Shown one piece after another: positions 19,145 through 28,752 of a stretch of DNA of 64,000 bases. Where the stretch lies: NCBI GenBank assembly GCA_029194675.1, contig JARFXP010000001.1, positions 310,001 to 374,000 of the forward strand, read 5' to 3'. The stretch comes from Nitrospira sp. (GTDB lineage Bacteria > Nitrospirota > Nitrospiria > Nitrospirales > Nitrospiraceae). The notes under the pieces were generated by a model. That model ran no database searches. It worked only from the letters and a program-made list of their open reading frames with translations, and was not told where the DNA came from. The translations under genes were made by a program, and so were the position numbers. Each line of letters begins with the position of its first letter. Within the stretch, counting starts at the first letter, position 1.

Positions 19145-19464
19145 GTCCCTTCCTCAATAGTGGGATTCGAATTATAGTGAAGGCCTTAAGAAAGCGCAAA
19201 CCAACTGTCCAGCCGATCATCGTCGGTGGAGCCTCACGGCATGACAGCCGTGATCCCTGTTAGTTTCTGAGCGACACCTCGCCGAAGTGTGTGTAGGCGG
19301 GTGAATCGATGCGTCGGCCCACCACCGGTATCTTCCTCTGTACAAAAGCAGCTACTCAAGTTTGACGAATTCTGTACAATCTTTTGACGTCTCACCCCAC
19401 ACCGGAATAGGGACTAAGTAAGAGCTCATGACCAGGTACCTCCCAAAATCTCTCCAGACGCAGA

Positions 19465-19480
19465 GATTCCATCCTGGATC
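19465..19480. promoter_or_regulatory. Palindromic candidate activator site upstream of the HD-GYP regulator (site E)
   Basis: GATTCCATCCTGGATC; its reverse complement GATCCAGGATGGAATC is nearly the same as the element at 15319-15334. It lies about 58 bp upstream of the -24 element at 19538. A further half-site, GATTCAGATCC, occurs near 19575. Confidence 0.4.
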
Positions 19481-19536
19481 TCTTAAGATCATCAAAATGG
19501 ACGGTATTCAAATGACAGGGTAGAGGCAATACCAAT

Positions 19537-19552
19537 TGGCACAAAAAGTGCA
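19537..19552 (+). promoter_or_regulatory. Candidate sigma54 promoter of the HD-GYP response regulator
   Basis: TGGCACAAAAAGTGCA, preceded by another T, has GG at 19538-19539 and GC at 19550-19551 with a ten-base gap; the -24 element matches the consensus exactly. It is the closest consensus match in the window. Predicted start near 19562, about 95 bases before the gene at 19657. The rest of the 19145-19656 interval holds no gene. Confidence 0.55.
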
Positions 19553-19656
19553 CATCTCTGCGCCGTTCCTATGGCGATTCAGATCCAACCTCAATGAGCC
19601 GATAAAGAACAACTGAGACAGTCCGAGGCCTCGACGAGCCGATTACATTCCGACTG

Positions 19657-20799
19657 ATGGCGATACTGCTGAACCAGACTACTCATCAAGCCCTCCTCGA
19701 TAATCGCAATATTCTGGTTGTCGACGATGAGGAACCGATCAGGCGCCTCCTGGCCTACCTGCTTCAATCTCATGGGTATTCGGCCGAATGCGCCGCAGAT
19801 GCCCGAGAGGCTCGGCAAAAATTGCAGGACCAACCCTTTGCGTTGATGCTCTGCGACGTCAACATGCCCGGAGAATCGGGTATGGATCTCGTGCGACACA
19901 TTCTCACGGAGCACCCTCACACGGCGGCGATCATGGTCACGGGCCTCGATAGCTCGGTCCTCGCCAATGCCGCCTTGGAGGTCGGCGCGTTCGGATACAT
20001 CATCAAGCCGTTTGAAGCCAATGAGGTTCTCATCGACGTCGCCAACGCCCTCCGCCGCCGCCGACTTGAGATGGAAAATCGCCTCCATCGTGAGAATCTT
20101 GAGGACATCGTCCGCACAAGAACGCTCGCATTACAGCAAGCGTTGGACTGGCTGGAACGCTCTGAAAAAGAGCTGCGCCTGTCGCGTGAGGAAACCATTC
20201 AGCGGCTCGCCATCGCCGCGGAGTTCCGCGATCATGCGACCGCCCGACATATTCAACGCATGAGTCACTACTGTGAGCTGCTCGCGCGCAAGGCCGGCCT
20301 GTCCCCGGAACGCTGCGATTTGATCCGCACGGCCAGCCCCATGCACGACATCGGCAAGATCGGCACCCCGGATCATGTGTTGCTGAAACCCGGCAAGTTC
20401 ACACAGGAGGAATTCGGGGTGATCGCGCAGCACGCCGAAATCGGATACAAGATCCTCAGCGGGTCGGATGCAGAGCTGCTGAAAGTCGCAGCCGTGATCG
20501 CCTACACCCACCATGAGCGCTTCGACGGTACCGGATATCCGCGCGGATTACAGGGCGAAACCATTCCCGTCGAAGGCCGCATTGCCGCGATTGCCGACGC
20601 GTTTGACGCACTCACCACTCAACGGGTCTACAAGCCGGCGTTCGAGCTTAGTCATGCGATTGAACTCATGCTCAAGCACCGTGGCGAACATTTCGACCCA
20701 GAGCTGCTGGATGTCTTCGTCGCATCAACAGATGAAGTGGCACGCATCCACGATCAATACGCAGATCGCGTCAACTCCACTACCTTCCGCGAACCGTAG
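19657..20799 (+). CDS. Response regulator with HD-GYP domain (c-di-GMP phosphodiesterase)
   Basis: A 380-residue protein: receiver domain (about 17-135, VVDDEE and phospho-acceptor in LMLCDVNMPGES), a coiled-coil linker, and an HD-GYP domain (about 190-360). The metal-binding HD motif MHDIGKIG and the signature DGTGYPRG are intact, as is IAAIADAFDALTTQRVYK. It is expected to hydrolyse c-di-GMP when phosphorylated, so it may switch attachment and motility. No kinase gene is adjacent. The upstream sigma54 promoter candidate links it to the NtrC-type regulator of this window. Confidence 0.92.
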   Translation: MAILLNQTTHQALLDNRNILVVDDEEPIRRLLAYLLQSHGYSAECAADAREARQKLQDQPFALMLCDVNMPGESGMDLVRHILTEHPHTAAIMVTGLDSSVLANAALEVGAFGYIIKPFEANEVLIDVANALRRRRLEMENRLHRENLEDIVRTRTLALQQALDWLERSEKELRLSREETIQRLAIAAEFRDHATARHIQRMSHYCELLARKAGLSPERCDLIRTASPMHDIGKIGTPDHVLLKPGKFTQEEFGVIAQHAEIGYKILSGSDAELLKVAAVIAYTHHERFDGTGYPRGLQGETIPVEGRIAAIADAFDALTTQRVYKPAFELSHAIELMLKHRGEHFDPELLDVFVASTDEVARIHDQYADRVNSTTFREP

Positions 20800-20939
20800 C
20801 CTCTCCTCAGCTGAACCCATCGTTCGATTGTCGGCAATTCGTTGACCGTCTGTGGTGCCGCCGATATACTTTTTTCACCTGCCGGCACAACCTGATTCGC
20901 TCCCAACAACCGCCGCCATGAATGAGGGGATCGGCAAGT

Positions 20940-21467
20940 ATGGCGAAAAAGTTGACTGCGGTTCGCGAACGTCCCCGGAGCCGAAACTGGATCGCCTACC
21001 TCTGCGAATCCTTGGTTGCTTCAGGCACCATGCCGACCTGGGAGGCCGCCACCTATCTGACAGAGAACTTATTCGGAGAACAACCAAATCCTCGCCTCCT
21101 GATCCCCGCCAGCCCACATGAGGTCACAGCGCAATTCCTGCATCGCCTCTATCAACCGCTCGTCGAAGCCGCCTCGCGGGAAACCATGCTCCCTTCGTCC
21201 TCCATGCTGCACATCTTCACCGATATCAGCCTCACCGGTCACTCCGCCGTCCTCGTCGTCTTGTTCCCTGGGCCAACCAAGCCTCAACAGCTCTTGATGC
21301 TGGAGGCAGTCAAGGCATGGGACCTCGTATTCCAGGACGCCGAGTCGTTTAACTCTTGGGCCGAGGAGCGGTACAGACAACTCGTGAATGCCCTGCGTAG
21401 CGCGGTGATAGAGGATGTCAACTCCGGTCAGTCTTCTAGCGCTCAAAACGTATGTGGTAGAACTTGA
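20940..21467 (+). CDS. Hypothetical protein (175 aa)
   Basis: The ATG at 20940 gives a 175-residue protein with a basic N-terminus (MAKKLTAVRERPRSRNW), a mixed alpha/beta body and no signal peptide or membrane segment. The stretch HSAVLVVLFPGPTKPQQLLMLEAVKAWDLVFQDAES looks like a folded core. No motif I recognise. It stands alone between the HD-GYP gene and an insertion-sequence remnant. Confidence 0.55.
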   Translation: MAKKLTAVRERPRSRNWIAYLCESLVASGTMPTWEAATYLTENLFGEQPNPRLLIPASPHEVTAQFLHRLYQPLVEAASRETMLPSSSMLHIFTDISLTGHSAVLVVLFPGPTKPQQLLMLEAVKAWDLVFQDAESFNSWAEERYRQLVNALRSAVIEDVNSGQSSSAQNVCGRT

Positions 21468-21514
21468 TCTGACAGTCCGGTAGAGTTCTCCTCTCCACGA
21501 AAGGAGTGAGGACC

Positions 21515-21669
21515 ATGACGACAGAACAGAAGATCATCAAGATGAAGGTTGGTGTTGTGGCATTGGCGAAGTAGCTCAACAATGTCTCTGGGGCCTGTCA
21601 CGTGAGGGCTACCGCCGGAACAGCTTCCATCGGTTCAAAGAACTTTATGAGAGGGATGGGGATGGTTCA
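21515..21669 (+). pseudogene. N-terminal remnant of an IS481-type transposase
   Basis: Begins with a good ribosome binding site (AAAGGAG) and MTTEQKIIKMKVGVVALAK, then an in-frame stop. After the stop and a frame change the reading continues as LNNVSGACH and GYRRNSFHRFKELYERDG. Together these match the N-terminal helix-turn-helix of IS481-family transposases as I know them. Only about 50 codons remain and no terminal repeats are visible, so this is a decayed scar. Confidence 0.7.
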
Positions 21670-21689
21670 CAGTGTCCTCGATTGCGCGA

Positions 21690-22853
21690 TTACGCTTCAG
21701 CAGGGTCAGGATTGGTTTTCAAGGCAGCTTTGATCTTTTCCTGTGAGGCAGTCCGTTTGATGGAACCAGGAATTTTAGGCGTCTTGGTCGTCACATCAGT
21801 GTTCTGAGCACGATGCAGGAGCGCATGATCCATGAGCACCAACGCCATCATGGCTTCAGCGATGGGGGTGGCGCGGATGCCGACACAGGGATCGTGGCGG
21901 CCGGTGGTTTCTACCGTCACGGCATGGCCACTCTTATCGATGGATCGACGGGGGATGCGGATACTTGATGTCGGCTTGATCCCGACCGTCACAACGATAT
22001 CCTGCCCGGTGGAGATCCCACCTAGAATGCCGCCGGCATGGTTCGTGACAAAGCCTTCTGGCGTGAGTTCGTCCCCGTGCTCTGAGCCGCGCTGAGTAAC
22101 CGACGCGAAGCCTGATCCGATCTCAACCGCCTTCACCGCATTGATGCTCATCATCGCTGCGGCCAAATCGGCATCCAATTTTCCATAGACCGGCGCGCCC
22201 CACCCCACCGGCACTTGCTCGGCCACGGTCGTGATTCTCGCGCCGACAGAATCGCCGTCCTTCCGAAGCTCATCCATGAAGGTTTCCAGCTTGGGGACGA
22301 CGTCTGGATCCGCAGAGAAAAACGGATTCTGACCCACTGCGACCCAATCTTTGAAAGCCAATTCATGAGGACCCAACTGACTCAGATATCCCCGAATGAC
22401 GACACGATGCTTCTCTCTGAGCCACTTCCTGGCAATAGCGGCGGCGGCAACCCGAACAGCCGTCTCCCGTGCCGACGCGCGTCCCCCTCCTCGATGATCG
22501 CGAATCCCGTACTTCTGCCAGTATGTATAGTCGGCATGGCCGGGCCGAAAGGTATCGATCAGATTGCCGTAGTCGCGGCTGCGCTGATCCTCATTGCGGA
22601 TCAATAGCGCGATGGGTGTCCCGGTGGTCAGTCCTTCAAACACACCCGACAGAATTTCCACGCGGTCTGATTCCTGCCGCTGGGTCACATGCCGAGAGGT
22701 ACCGGGCTTCCTTCGATCGAGATCATTTTGAATGTCGTCAGTCGAAAGCGAAAGACCCGATGGGCAGCCATCAATCACACAACCGATCGCCGGTCCGTGA
22801 CTTTCACCGAATGACGTGACGGTAAAGATTCTGCCGAAGGTATTACCGGCCAT
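21690..22853 (-). CDS. aroC: Chorismate synthase
   Basis: A 387-residue enzyme converting 5-enolpyruvylshikimate 3-phosphate to chorismate, the last shared step of aromatic biosynthesis. It needs reduced FMN. Signatures: [22 protein letters not shown] at the N-terminus (within it the family motif around GESHG), [28 protein letters not shown], and [18 protein letters not shown]. The open frame extends to 22934, but [10 protein letters not shown] at 22853 is the conserved start. Its start overlaps the aspS stop by one base (TAATG), giving translational coupling. Confidence 0.96.
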   Translation of the reverse strand: MAGNTFGRIFTVTSFGESHGPAIGCVIDGCPSGLSLSTDDIQNDLDRRKPGTSRHVTQRQESDRVEILSGVFEGLTTGTPIALLIRNEDQRSRDYGNLIDTFRPGHADYTYWQKYGIRDHRGGGRASARETAVRVAAAAIARKWLREKHRVVIRGYLSQLGPHELAFKDWVAVGQNPFFSADPDVVPKLETFMDELRKDGDSVGARITTVAEQVPVGWGAPVYGKLDADLAAAMMSINAVKAVEIGSGFASVTQRGSEHGDELTPEGFVTNHAGGILGGISTGQDIVVTVGIKPTSSIRIPRRSIDKSGHAVTVETTGRHDPCVGIRATPIAEAMMALVLMDHALLHRAQNTDVTTKTPKIPGSIKRTASQEKIKAALKTNPDPAEA

Positions 22854-24616
22854 TACTCGACTAAATCCAACTTGATGCGCAATTCCTTGAGTTGCACAGG
22901 ATTGACGGAGGACGGTGCATCGGTCAGCGGACATTGTGCCTTCTGGGTCTTGGGAAAAGCGATCACGTCGCGGATCGAATCGGCATTACCGAGCAACATC
23001 ACCAATCGATCCAATCCGAACGCAATCCCGCCATGCGGTGGTGCACCATACTCGAGCGCATCGAGCAGAAATCCAAACTTAGCCGATGCTTCCTCCTTGC
23101 CGATCCCGAGAAGGTCAAAGATTTTACTTTGCATCTCTCGGCGGTGCATACGAATACTGCCGCCACCGATTTCACTCCCGTTGAGCACCATGTCGTAGGC
23201 TTTCGCCCGCATTTTCAGCGGATCGGACTCGAACAACGGTAGATCGTCATCGAGCGGGGCGGTGAATGGATGGTGCATAGCCACGTACCGTTTCTGCTCG
23301 TGATCGTAATCCAACAGAGGAAAATCGATCACCCACAAGGGTCGCCATGCGGAGGTGTCGATTAACTTCAACTCTTCTCCCAGTAGAAGCCTCATCCTTC
23401 CCATCACATCATGGACGACTGAGGGCTTATCGGCACCGAATAAGACCAGATCACCAGGCCTCGCCTCGGGCAATGCCGTGGCAAACGCTTGGACATCCAG
23501 GAATTTTGCGATGACCGATTCAAGCTGCCCTTCCGCCGTAATCTTGAGCCAGGCCAGGCCCTTGGCGCCGAAGCTCTTCGCCGTTTCGCCCAACGCGTCG
23601 ATGCGTGTCCGCGAAAGCGCCGCTCCACCCTTCACGATCAAGGCCTTGACGATACCGCCCTTGGTTGCCGCATCTTTAAAGACTTTAAACGCGCTCGTCG
23701 CGCCAAATGCCGTCACATCGTAGAGCGGCATGTCGAATCGGAGATCAGGTTTATCCGACCCATATCGCCCCATCGCCTCGGCATAGGTCATACGCGGGAA
23801 CGGCGTCGGAAGCTGGACGCCACCGGCTTCCTGGAATAGAGTCACAATCATCCGTTCCATCAGGCTCATGACTTGCTCACGATCCACGAATGACATTTCC
23901 AGGTCAATCTGGGTGAATTCCGGCTGACGATCGTTTCGCAGGTCCTCGTCGCGGAAGCAGCGGGCGATCTGATAGTAGCGATCGACTCCACTGATCATCA
24001 GCACTTGTTTGAACAGTTGCGGTGATTGCGGCAACGCAAAGAACTGTCCGGGGTTCACTCGACTCGGCACCAAGTAATCCCTGGCCCCTTCCGGCGTGCT
24101 TTTCGTCAGAATCGGCGTCTCAACTTCCAGAAATCCTTCCGCATTCAGAAAACCTCTGGTCGTCTGCATGATACCGTGGCGCAAGCTCAGAAGCCGTTGC
24201 ATTCTCGGACGGCGAAGATCTAGGAAGCGGTACTTCAGGCGTATGGCTTCCGTCACTTCCGCCTCGTCTTCTATCAGGAAGGGCGGGGTCTTCGCCTCAT
24301 TGAGAATTTCAACCTCATCGACAAAAACCTCGATCTCTCCGGTGGGGAGATGGGGATTCTTCGATTCAACCGGCCGTGCCATGACTTGGCCGGTGACCGA
24401 CACGACACACTCGCTGCGGAGCGAATGGGCAGCCTGATGTACCCTGGCGTTTCGCTCGGCATTGAATACAACCTGTGTGATGCCCGTCCGGTCACGAAGA
24501 TCGATGAAGATGACCATGCCATGATCGCGCCGACGCTGAACCCAACCGTTCAACACGACGATCTGACCGACTTGCTTCGCATTCAACTCTCCACAGCGAT
24601 GAGTTCGGATCTTCAT
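22853..24616 (-). CDS. aspS: Aspartyl-tRNA synthetase
   Basis: A 587-residue class II synthetase of the bacterial type. An N-terminal OB-fold anticodon-binding domain (about 1-105) is followed by the catalytic core with motif 2 ([20 protein letters not shown]), the bacterial GAD insertion (about 290-420) and motif 3 ([12 protein letters not shown]). Length is normal. Whether it is discriminating or also charges Asn cannot be told from the sequence alone. The four-base overlap with rluB upstream and one-base overlap with aroC downstream indicate one transcript. Confidence 0.96.
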   Translation of the reverse strand: MKIRTHRCGELNAKQVGQIVVLNGWVQRRRDHGMVIFIDLRDRTGITQVVFNAERNARVHQAAHSLRSECVVSVTGQVMARPVESKNPHLPTGEIEVFVDEVEILNEAKTPPFLIEDEAEVTEAIRLKYRFLDLRRPRMQRLLSLRHGIMQTTRGFLNAEGFLEVETPILTKSTPEGARDYLVPSRVNPGQFFALPQSPQLFKQVLMISGVDRYYQIARCFRDEDLRNDRQPEFTQIDLEMSFVDREQVMSLMERMIVTLFQEAGGVQLPTPFPRMTYAEAMGRYGSDKPDLRFDMPLYDVTAFGATSAFKVFKDAATKGGIVKALIVKGGAALSRTRIDALGETAKSFGAKGLAWLKITAEGQLESVIAKFLDVQAFATALPEARPGDLVLFGADKPSVVHDVMGRMRLLLGEELKLIDTSAWRPLWVIDFPLLDYDHEQKRYVAMHHPFTAPLDDDLPLFESDPLKMRAKAYDMVLNGSEIGGGSIRMHRREMQSKIFDLLGIGKEEASAKFGFLLDALEYGAPPHGGIAFGLDRLVMLLGNADSIRDVIAFPKTQKAQCPLTDAPSSVNPVQLKELRIKLDLVE

Positions 24617-25458
24617 GCAACCTTCGCTTTCTTTCCAGAAAACTTTTTACTTCTGTCGGGCTTGGCCCAACCCTCCCCTCTGACCGGTCGCTTCGGCCTC
24701 GGTGCCGGCTCCTCTCCACTTTCAACCGATGCCATCCGCCCATCGACCAACTCGCGTAATGCGTTGGCCTCCCGATCCGTCAAGAACCGAAATTCTCCTG
24801 GTTCCAGATTGCCGAGCGAGAGAGGCCCCATCCTGACCCGAAGTAATTTGAGGACCGGATGCCCGACCGCGTCCAGCATGCGCTTGACTTGATGCTTGCG
24901 GCCCTCACGAATGGTGATTTCCAACCAGGAGTTTGCCTCGACCTTTCGCACCTTCTTCACGTGGGCGGGACTCGTCATCCCATCTTCGAGTCTGACCCCC
25001 CGCACCAGACGAGCGATCTCTTCATTATCCAACACACCCTTGACCTTTATCAGATAGGTCTTCGGCACATGGTAGCGCGGATGTAGCAGGGCCTGCGCAA
25101 GCTCGCCGTTGTTCGTCAGCAACATCAATCCCTCGCTGTCGAAATCGAGCCGTCCGACCGGGAACACGCGAACGGACACGCCCCGCAAGAAATCCTTCAC
25201 CGTCGTCCGTCCACCCGGATCGTCCAGCGTGGACATCACGTTCTTGGGTTTGTTCAGCATCAGATACACGAAGGGCTGTGCTGAGGTCAGGTGCTTCCCG
25301 TCGACCTTGACATGATCGCGCTCAGGATCGACCTTCGTCCCGAGTTCAGTGACGACCTTGCCGTTCACCGAGACTCGTCCCGAGGCGATCAACATCTCCG
25401 CCTTTCGGCGGGAGGACAGCCCTGTGCTGGCAATGAGCTTTTGGAGCCTGACTTCCAT
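24613..25458 (-). CDS. rluB: 23S rRNA pseudouridine synthase, RluB/RsuA family
   Basis: A 281-residue enzyme. An N-terminal S4 RNA-binding domain ([21 protein letters not shown]) is followed by the RsuA/RluB catalytic domain with the active-site motif [20 protein letters not shown] (Asp nucleophile in RLD). The C-terminal tail is rich in Arg, Lys and Pro, typical of RluB rather than RsuA. It would isomerise a uridine in helix 80-93 of 23S rRNA. It heads the rluB-aspS-aroC overlapping set. Confidence 0.88.
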   Translation of the reverse strand: MEVRLQKLIASTGLSSRRKAEMLIASGRVSVNGKVVTELGTKVDPERDHVKVDGKHLTSAQPFVYLMLNKPKNVMSTLDDPGGRTTVKDFLRGVSVRVFPVGRLDFDSEGLMLLTNNGELAQALLHPRYHVPKTYLIKVKGVLDNEEIARLVRGVRLEDGMTSPAHVKKVRKVEANSWLEITIREGRKHQVKRMLDAVGHPVLKLLRVRMGPLSLGNLEPGEFRFLTDREANALRELVDGRMASVESGEEPAPRPKRPVRGEGWAKPDRSKKFSGKKAKVA

Positions 25459-25524
25459 CTACCCTATCGTTTCCTCCCAAAGCTGGAAGTAGTCCTACTG
25501 ACTCTCACTGCGCGCATGAACCGA

Positions 25525-25572
25525 GCACCGCCCGCTTTGATCACAATTCGATTAATCTTGTGTGGGCGGTGC
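25525..25572 (-). terminator. Long hairpin between guaA and rluB
   Basis: GCACCGCCC (25525-25533) pairs with GGGCGGTGC (25564-25572), and an inner CACAA/TTGTG stem shortens the loop. It lies 35-80 bases after the guaA stop on the minus strand. No clear T-tract follows, so it is a possible terminator only. Confidence 0.35.
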
Positions 25573-25606
25573 GCGAGCACGGAAGCCGCCTGGCCATACT
25601 CAATCC

Positions 25607-27163
25607 TCACTCCCATTCTATGGTGCTCGGCGGTTTCGAGCTAATGTCATAGACCACCCGATTCACGCCTTTGACTTCATTGATGATCCGATTCGACATG
25701 CGACCGAGCACATCGTTTGGAATCTTCGCCCAATCGGCCGTCATGCCGTCCACACTGGTGACGGCTCGGATCGCGATGACGTTCTCATAGGTCCGTTGAT
25801 CGCCCATTACTCCCACAGTTCGAATCGGCAACAACACGGCAAAGGCCTGCCAGATGTCGCGATAGAGACGGGCCGCTCTGATTTCCTGATCGACGATGGC
25901 TTCCGCTGCCCGCAGAATCGCCAATCGCTCCGGCGTGACGGCACCCAGCACACGAATCGCCAATCCCGGACCTGGGAACGGTTGCCGCCAGATAATGTCA
26001 TCCGGCAATCCCAACTCTGTTCCCAGCACGCGCACTTCGTCTTTGAACAATTCTCGGAGCGGCTCGATAAGCTTGAGCTTCATACGTGCCGGCAAGCCGC
26101 CGACGTTGTGATGTGTCTTGATCGTGGCCGATGGGCCTTTGAAGCTGACGCTCTCGATCACATCGGGATACAGAGTACCCTGCACGAGATACTTGACGCC
26201 TTTCAGTTTTTTCGATTCCGCCTCGAAGTGCTTGATGAACTGTCGGCCGATGACCTTTCGTTTGCGCTCCGGATCCGTTACGCGCTTCAAGTCGGCAAGA
26301 AATTGTTTCGTTCCATCCAGTATCCGTAGATTCAGATGGAGCTGCGAAGCGAAGGTCTTCTCCACCTGATCCCGTTCACCAGCCCGCAAGACACCATTAT
26401 CAACGAAGATGCAGTGCAGCTGATCGCCGATCGCTCGGTGGGTCAACGCCGCTGCAACCGATGAATCCACCCCTCCGCTCAAGGCGCAGATGACTCGCTC
26501 CTTGCCGACCTGTTCACGAATCTGCTCGACCGCAGTCTTCACATAGGACTGCATGGTCCAGGTGGGTTTGCAACCGCATATCTCGTAGACGAAGTTGCGG
26601 AGAATCCTCGCCCCTTCCGGCGTGTGCACCACTTCGGGATGGAACTGCAGACCATAGATCCGGCGCTGGTCATCGTCCCGCTTCATTGCTGCGACGGGCG
26701 AGTTGTTCGTATGCGCGATCGACCGAAACCCCGGCGGCATCCGCTCGATGCGATCGCCGTGAGACATCCACACGGCAGTCGATCGATCGGTTCCTACTCC
26801 TTTAAAGAGATCCCCGGCATCGTCGATCGTCAGATCGGCTCGGCCATACTCTCGATGTGACGATTTGGCGACTTCCCCCCCGGAGAGATGAGTCACTAAT
26901 TGCATGCCGTAGCAAATGCCTAAGATCGGAAGGCCTTGATCAAGGAGCTCCTGAGCGACCATCGGCGCGTTTTTCTCATAGACACTGGAGGGACCGCCGG
27001 AAAGGACGATGCCTTGCGGCCGATACGCGAGGATCGTAGCCAACGGGACCGTACAGGGAAGAATTTGCGAATAGACCTGCGCTTCGCGAATACGGCGGGC
27101 AATCAGTTGCGTGTACTGCGACCCGAAGTCGAGGACCAGAATTCTATCGTGCCAGAGTTCCAT
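25607..27163 (-). CDS. guaA: GMP synthase (glutamine-hydrolysing)
   Basis: A 518-residue enzyme aminating XMP to GMP. The N-terminal class I glutamine amidotransferase domain has the nucleophile in ILGICYGMQ and the His-Glu pair in LQFHPEV. The ATP-pyrophosphatase domain has the P-loop [10 protein letters not shown], and the C-terminal dimerisation domain ends with the conserved [18 protein letters not shown]. It follows guaB by 112 bases on the same strand, so both GMP steps from IMP are encoded together. Confidence 0.97.
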   Translation of the reverse strand: MELWHDRILVLDFGSQYTQLIARRIREAQVYSQILPCTVPLATILAYRPQGIVLSGGPSSVYEKNAPMVAQELLDQGLPILGICYGMQLVTHLSGGEVAKSSHREYGRADLTIDDAGDLFKGVGTDRSTAVWMSHGDRIERMPPGFRSIAHTNNSPVAAMKRDDDQRRIYGLQFHPEVVHTPEGARILRNFVYEICGCKPTWTMQSYVKTAVEQIREQVGKERVICALSGGVDSSVAAALTHRAIGDQLHCIFVDNGVLRAGERDQVEKTFASQLHLNLRILDGTKQFLADLKRVTDPERKRKVIGRQFIKHFEAESKKLKGVKYLVQGTLYPDVIESVSFKGPSATIKTHHNVGGLPARMKLKLIEPLRELFKDEVRVLGTELGLPDDIIWRQPFPGPGLAIRVLGAVTPERLAILRAAEAIVDQEIRAARLYRDIWQAFAVLLPIRTVGVMGDQRTYENVIAIRAVTSVDGMTADWAKIPNDVLGRMSNRIINEVKGVNRVVYDISSKPPSTIEWE

Positions 27164-27275
27164 CGACGCGTGAAAAGTGAACCGTTAAACGGTAGCCGTT
27201 AGAGGTTAGACGAAATGGACTAAAGAGACGCTTCCGGAATGACGTTTCACGTTCTACCTCTCACATTTCACGTGA
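27164..27275. repeat. Short degenerate repeats in the guaB-guaA spacer
   Basis: On the minus strand the spacer holds near-copies of ACGTGAAA(T/C)GTGAG-type sequence (for example ACGTGAAATGTGAGAGG and AACGTGAAACGTC), and a GTTAAACGG / CCGTTAGAGG pair. It looks like simple intergenic repeat sequence with weak hairpin potential. No promoter is obvious. Confidence 0.35.
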
Positions 27276-28742
27276 CTATTCCCAGTCCATCCGGTAGTTC
27301 GGGGCCTCTTTGGTAATGATCACGTCATGCACATGGCTCTCACGGAGGCCGGCCACGGACTGTCTGATGAACGTGGCATTCTGCTGCAAGTCGACAATCG
27401 TTTTGCAGCCGCAGTATCCCATTCCCGACCTCACACCGCCGACCAACTGATACACCACAGCGGCCAACGAACCTTTGTACGGGACACGGCCTTCGATTCC
27501 TTCGGGAACCAGCTTCTGAGCCGAGCGTCCTCCCTGCCCATACCGATCCCCCCCTCCTCGCTCCATCGCCCCGATGGAACCCATGCCACGATAGACCTTG
27601 TAGGTTCTGGCTTGATACAGCACCGTCTCACCGGGAGACTCTTCCGTTCCGGCAAAGAGACCGCCGAGCATCACGGAAGACGCCCCGGCAGCCAACGCTT
27701 TCGTGATATCGCCGGAAAACTTGATCCCCCCATCGGCAATGACCGGCACGCCGCTCCCATGTAAAACTTTTGAGCAATCCGCGATAGCGGTCAGCTGAGG
27801 CATACCGGCCCCCGATACAATGCGTGTGGTGCAGATCGATCCAGGCCCCACCCCTACCTTGACCGCATCGACTCCGATTTTGAGGAGATCTTTGGCCGCC
27901 TCAGCGGTGCCGATGTTTCCTACAACCAACTCGAGATCCTGGTACTGTTTTTTGAGCATTTTCGCGGTATCCAGGACGGCGTGGGAATGACCGTGAGCTG
28001 TGTCGATCACCACCAGATCCACGCCTGATTTCTTGAGTAGCCCGACCCGCTCTTCGGTATCCGGTCCGACCCCGACCGCCGCTCCGACTCGCAATCGCCC
28101 ATGGCTGTCTTTACAGGCATTTGGGTACTTGATCCGTTTCTCGATGTCTTTGATGGTAATGAGACCCTTGAGTTCAAACTGCTTGTTCACCACCGGCAGC
28201 TTTTCGATCCGATGTTCATGGAGAATTTCTCGTGCCTTCTCCAGGCCGGTGCCTTCCGGCGCAGTGATGAGCCGGTCTCGCTTCATTACCTGCGATACTT
28301 TAAGGTCCATCCTGTTTTCGAACCTCAGGTCGCGGTTGGTGAGAATCCCGACCAGTTTGGACCCTTTAGTGACCGGGATGCCTGAGATTCGATATTTCGC
28401 CATGAGCTGGTGCGCATCGCGAATCGTCTCATCGGGAGAAATCGTCACGGGATCGAGGATCATCCCGCTTTCGGACTTCTTGACCTTATCCACCTCTATG
28501 GCCTGATCCGCCGGGGATAGCACGCGATGGATGATCCCGATCCCCCCTTCGCGCGCCATCGCGATCGCCAAGCGCGACTCCGTTACGGTGTCCATAGCCG
28601 CGCTGACGAGCGGGATATTAATCCGCAGGTTGCGCGACACGAAGGTACCGGTATCGACTTCGTTGGGCACAATCTGCGATTTGGCCGGTACGAGGACCAC
28701 GTCGTCGTACGTCAGTCCCAGTCGCGGTTCTTTGTCAAGCAT
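27276..28742 (-). CDS. guaB: IMP dehydrogenase
   Basis: A 488-residue enzyme oxidising IMP to XMP with NAD+, the committed step to guanine nucleotides. The TIM barrel is interrupted after about residue 90 by a CBS pair ([26 protein letters not shown]...). The catalytic Cys loop is [15 protein letters not shown] and the flap RYGQGG is present. The open frame continues to 28985, but the conserved start [20 protein letters not shown] at 28742 has GGGGGA just upstream. It starts ten bases after the NHL-repeat gene stop, so the two may be co-transcribed. Confidence 0.96.
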   Translation of the reverse strand: MLDKEPRLGLTYDDVVLVPAKSQIVPNEVDTGTFVSRNLRINIPLVSAAMDTVTESRLAIAMAREGGIGIIHRVLSPADQAIEVDKVKKSESGMILDPVTISPDETIRDAHQLMAKYRISGIPVTKGSKLVGILTNRDLRFENRMDLKVSQVMKRDRLITAPEGTGLEKAREILHEHRIEKLPVVNKQFELKGLITIKDIEKRIKYPNACKDSHGRLRVGAAVGVGPDTEERVGLLKKSGVDLVVIDTAHGHSHAVLDTAKMLKKQYQDLELVVGNIGTAEAAKDLLKIGVDAVKVGVGPGSICTTRIVSGAGMPQLTAIADCSKVLHGSGVPVIADGGIKFSGDITKALAAGASSVMLGGLFAGTEESPGETVLYQARTYKVYRGMGSIGAMERGGGDRYGQGGRSAQKLVPEGIEGRVPYKGSLAAVVYQLVGGVRSGMGYCGCKTIVDLQQNATFIRQSVAGLRESHVHDVIITKEAPNYRMDWE

Positions 28743-28752
28743 CGCTCCCCCT

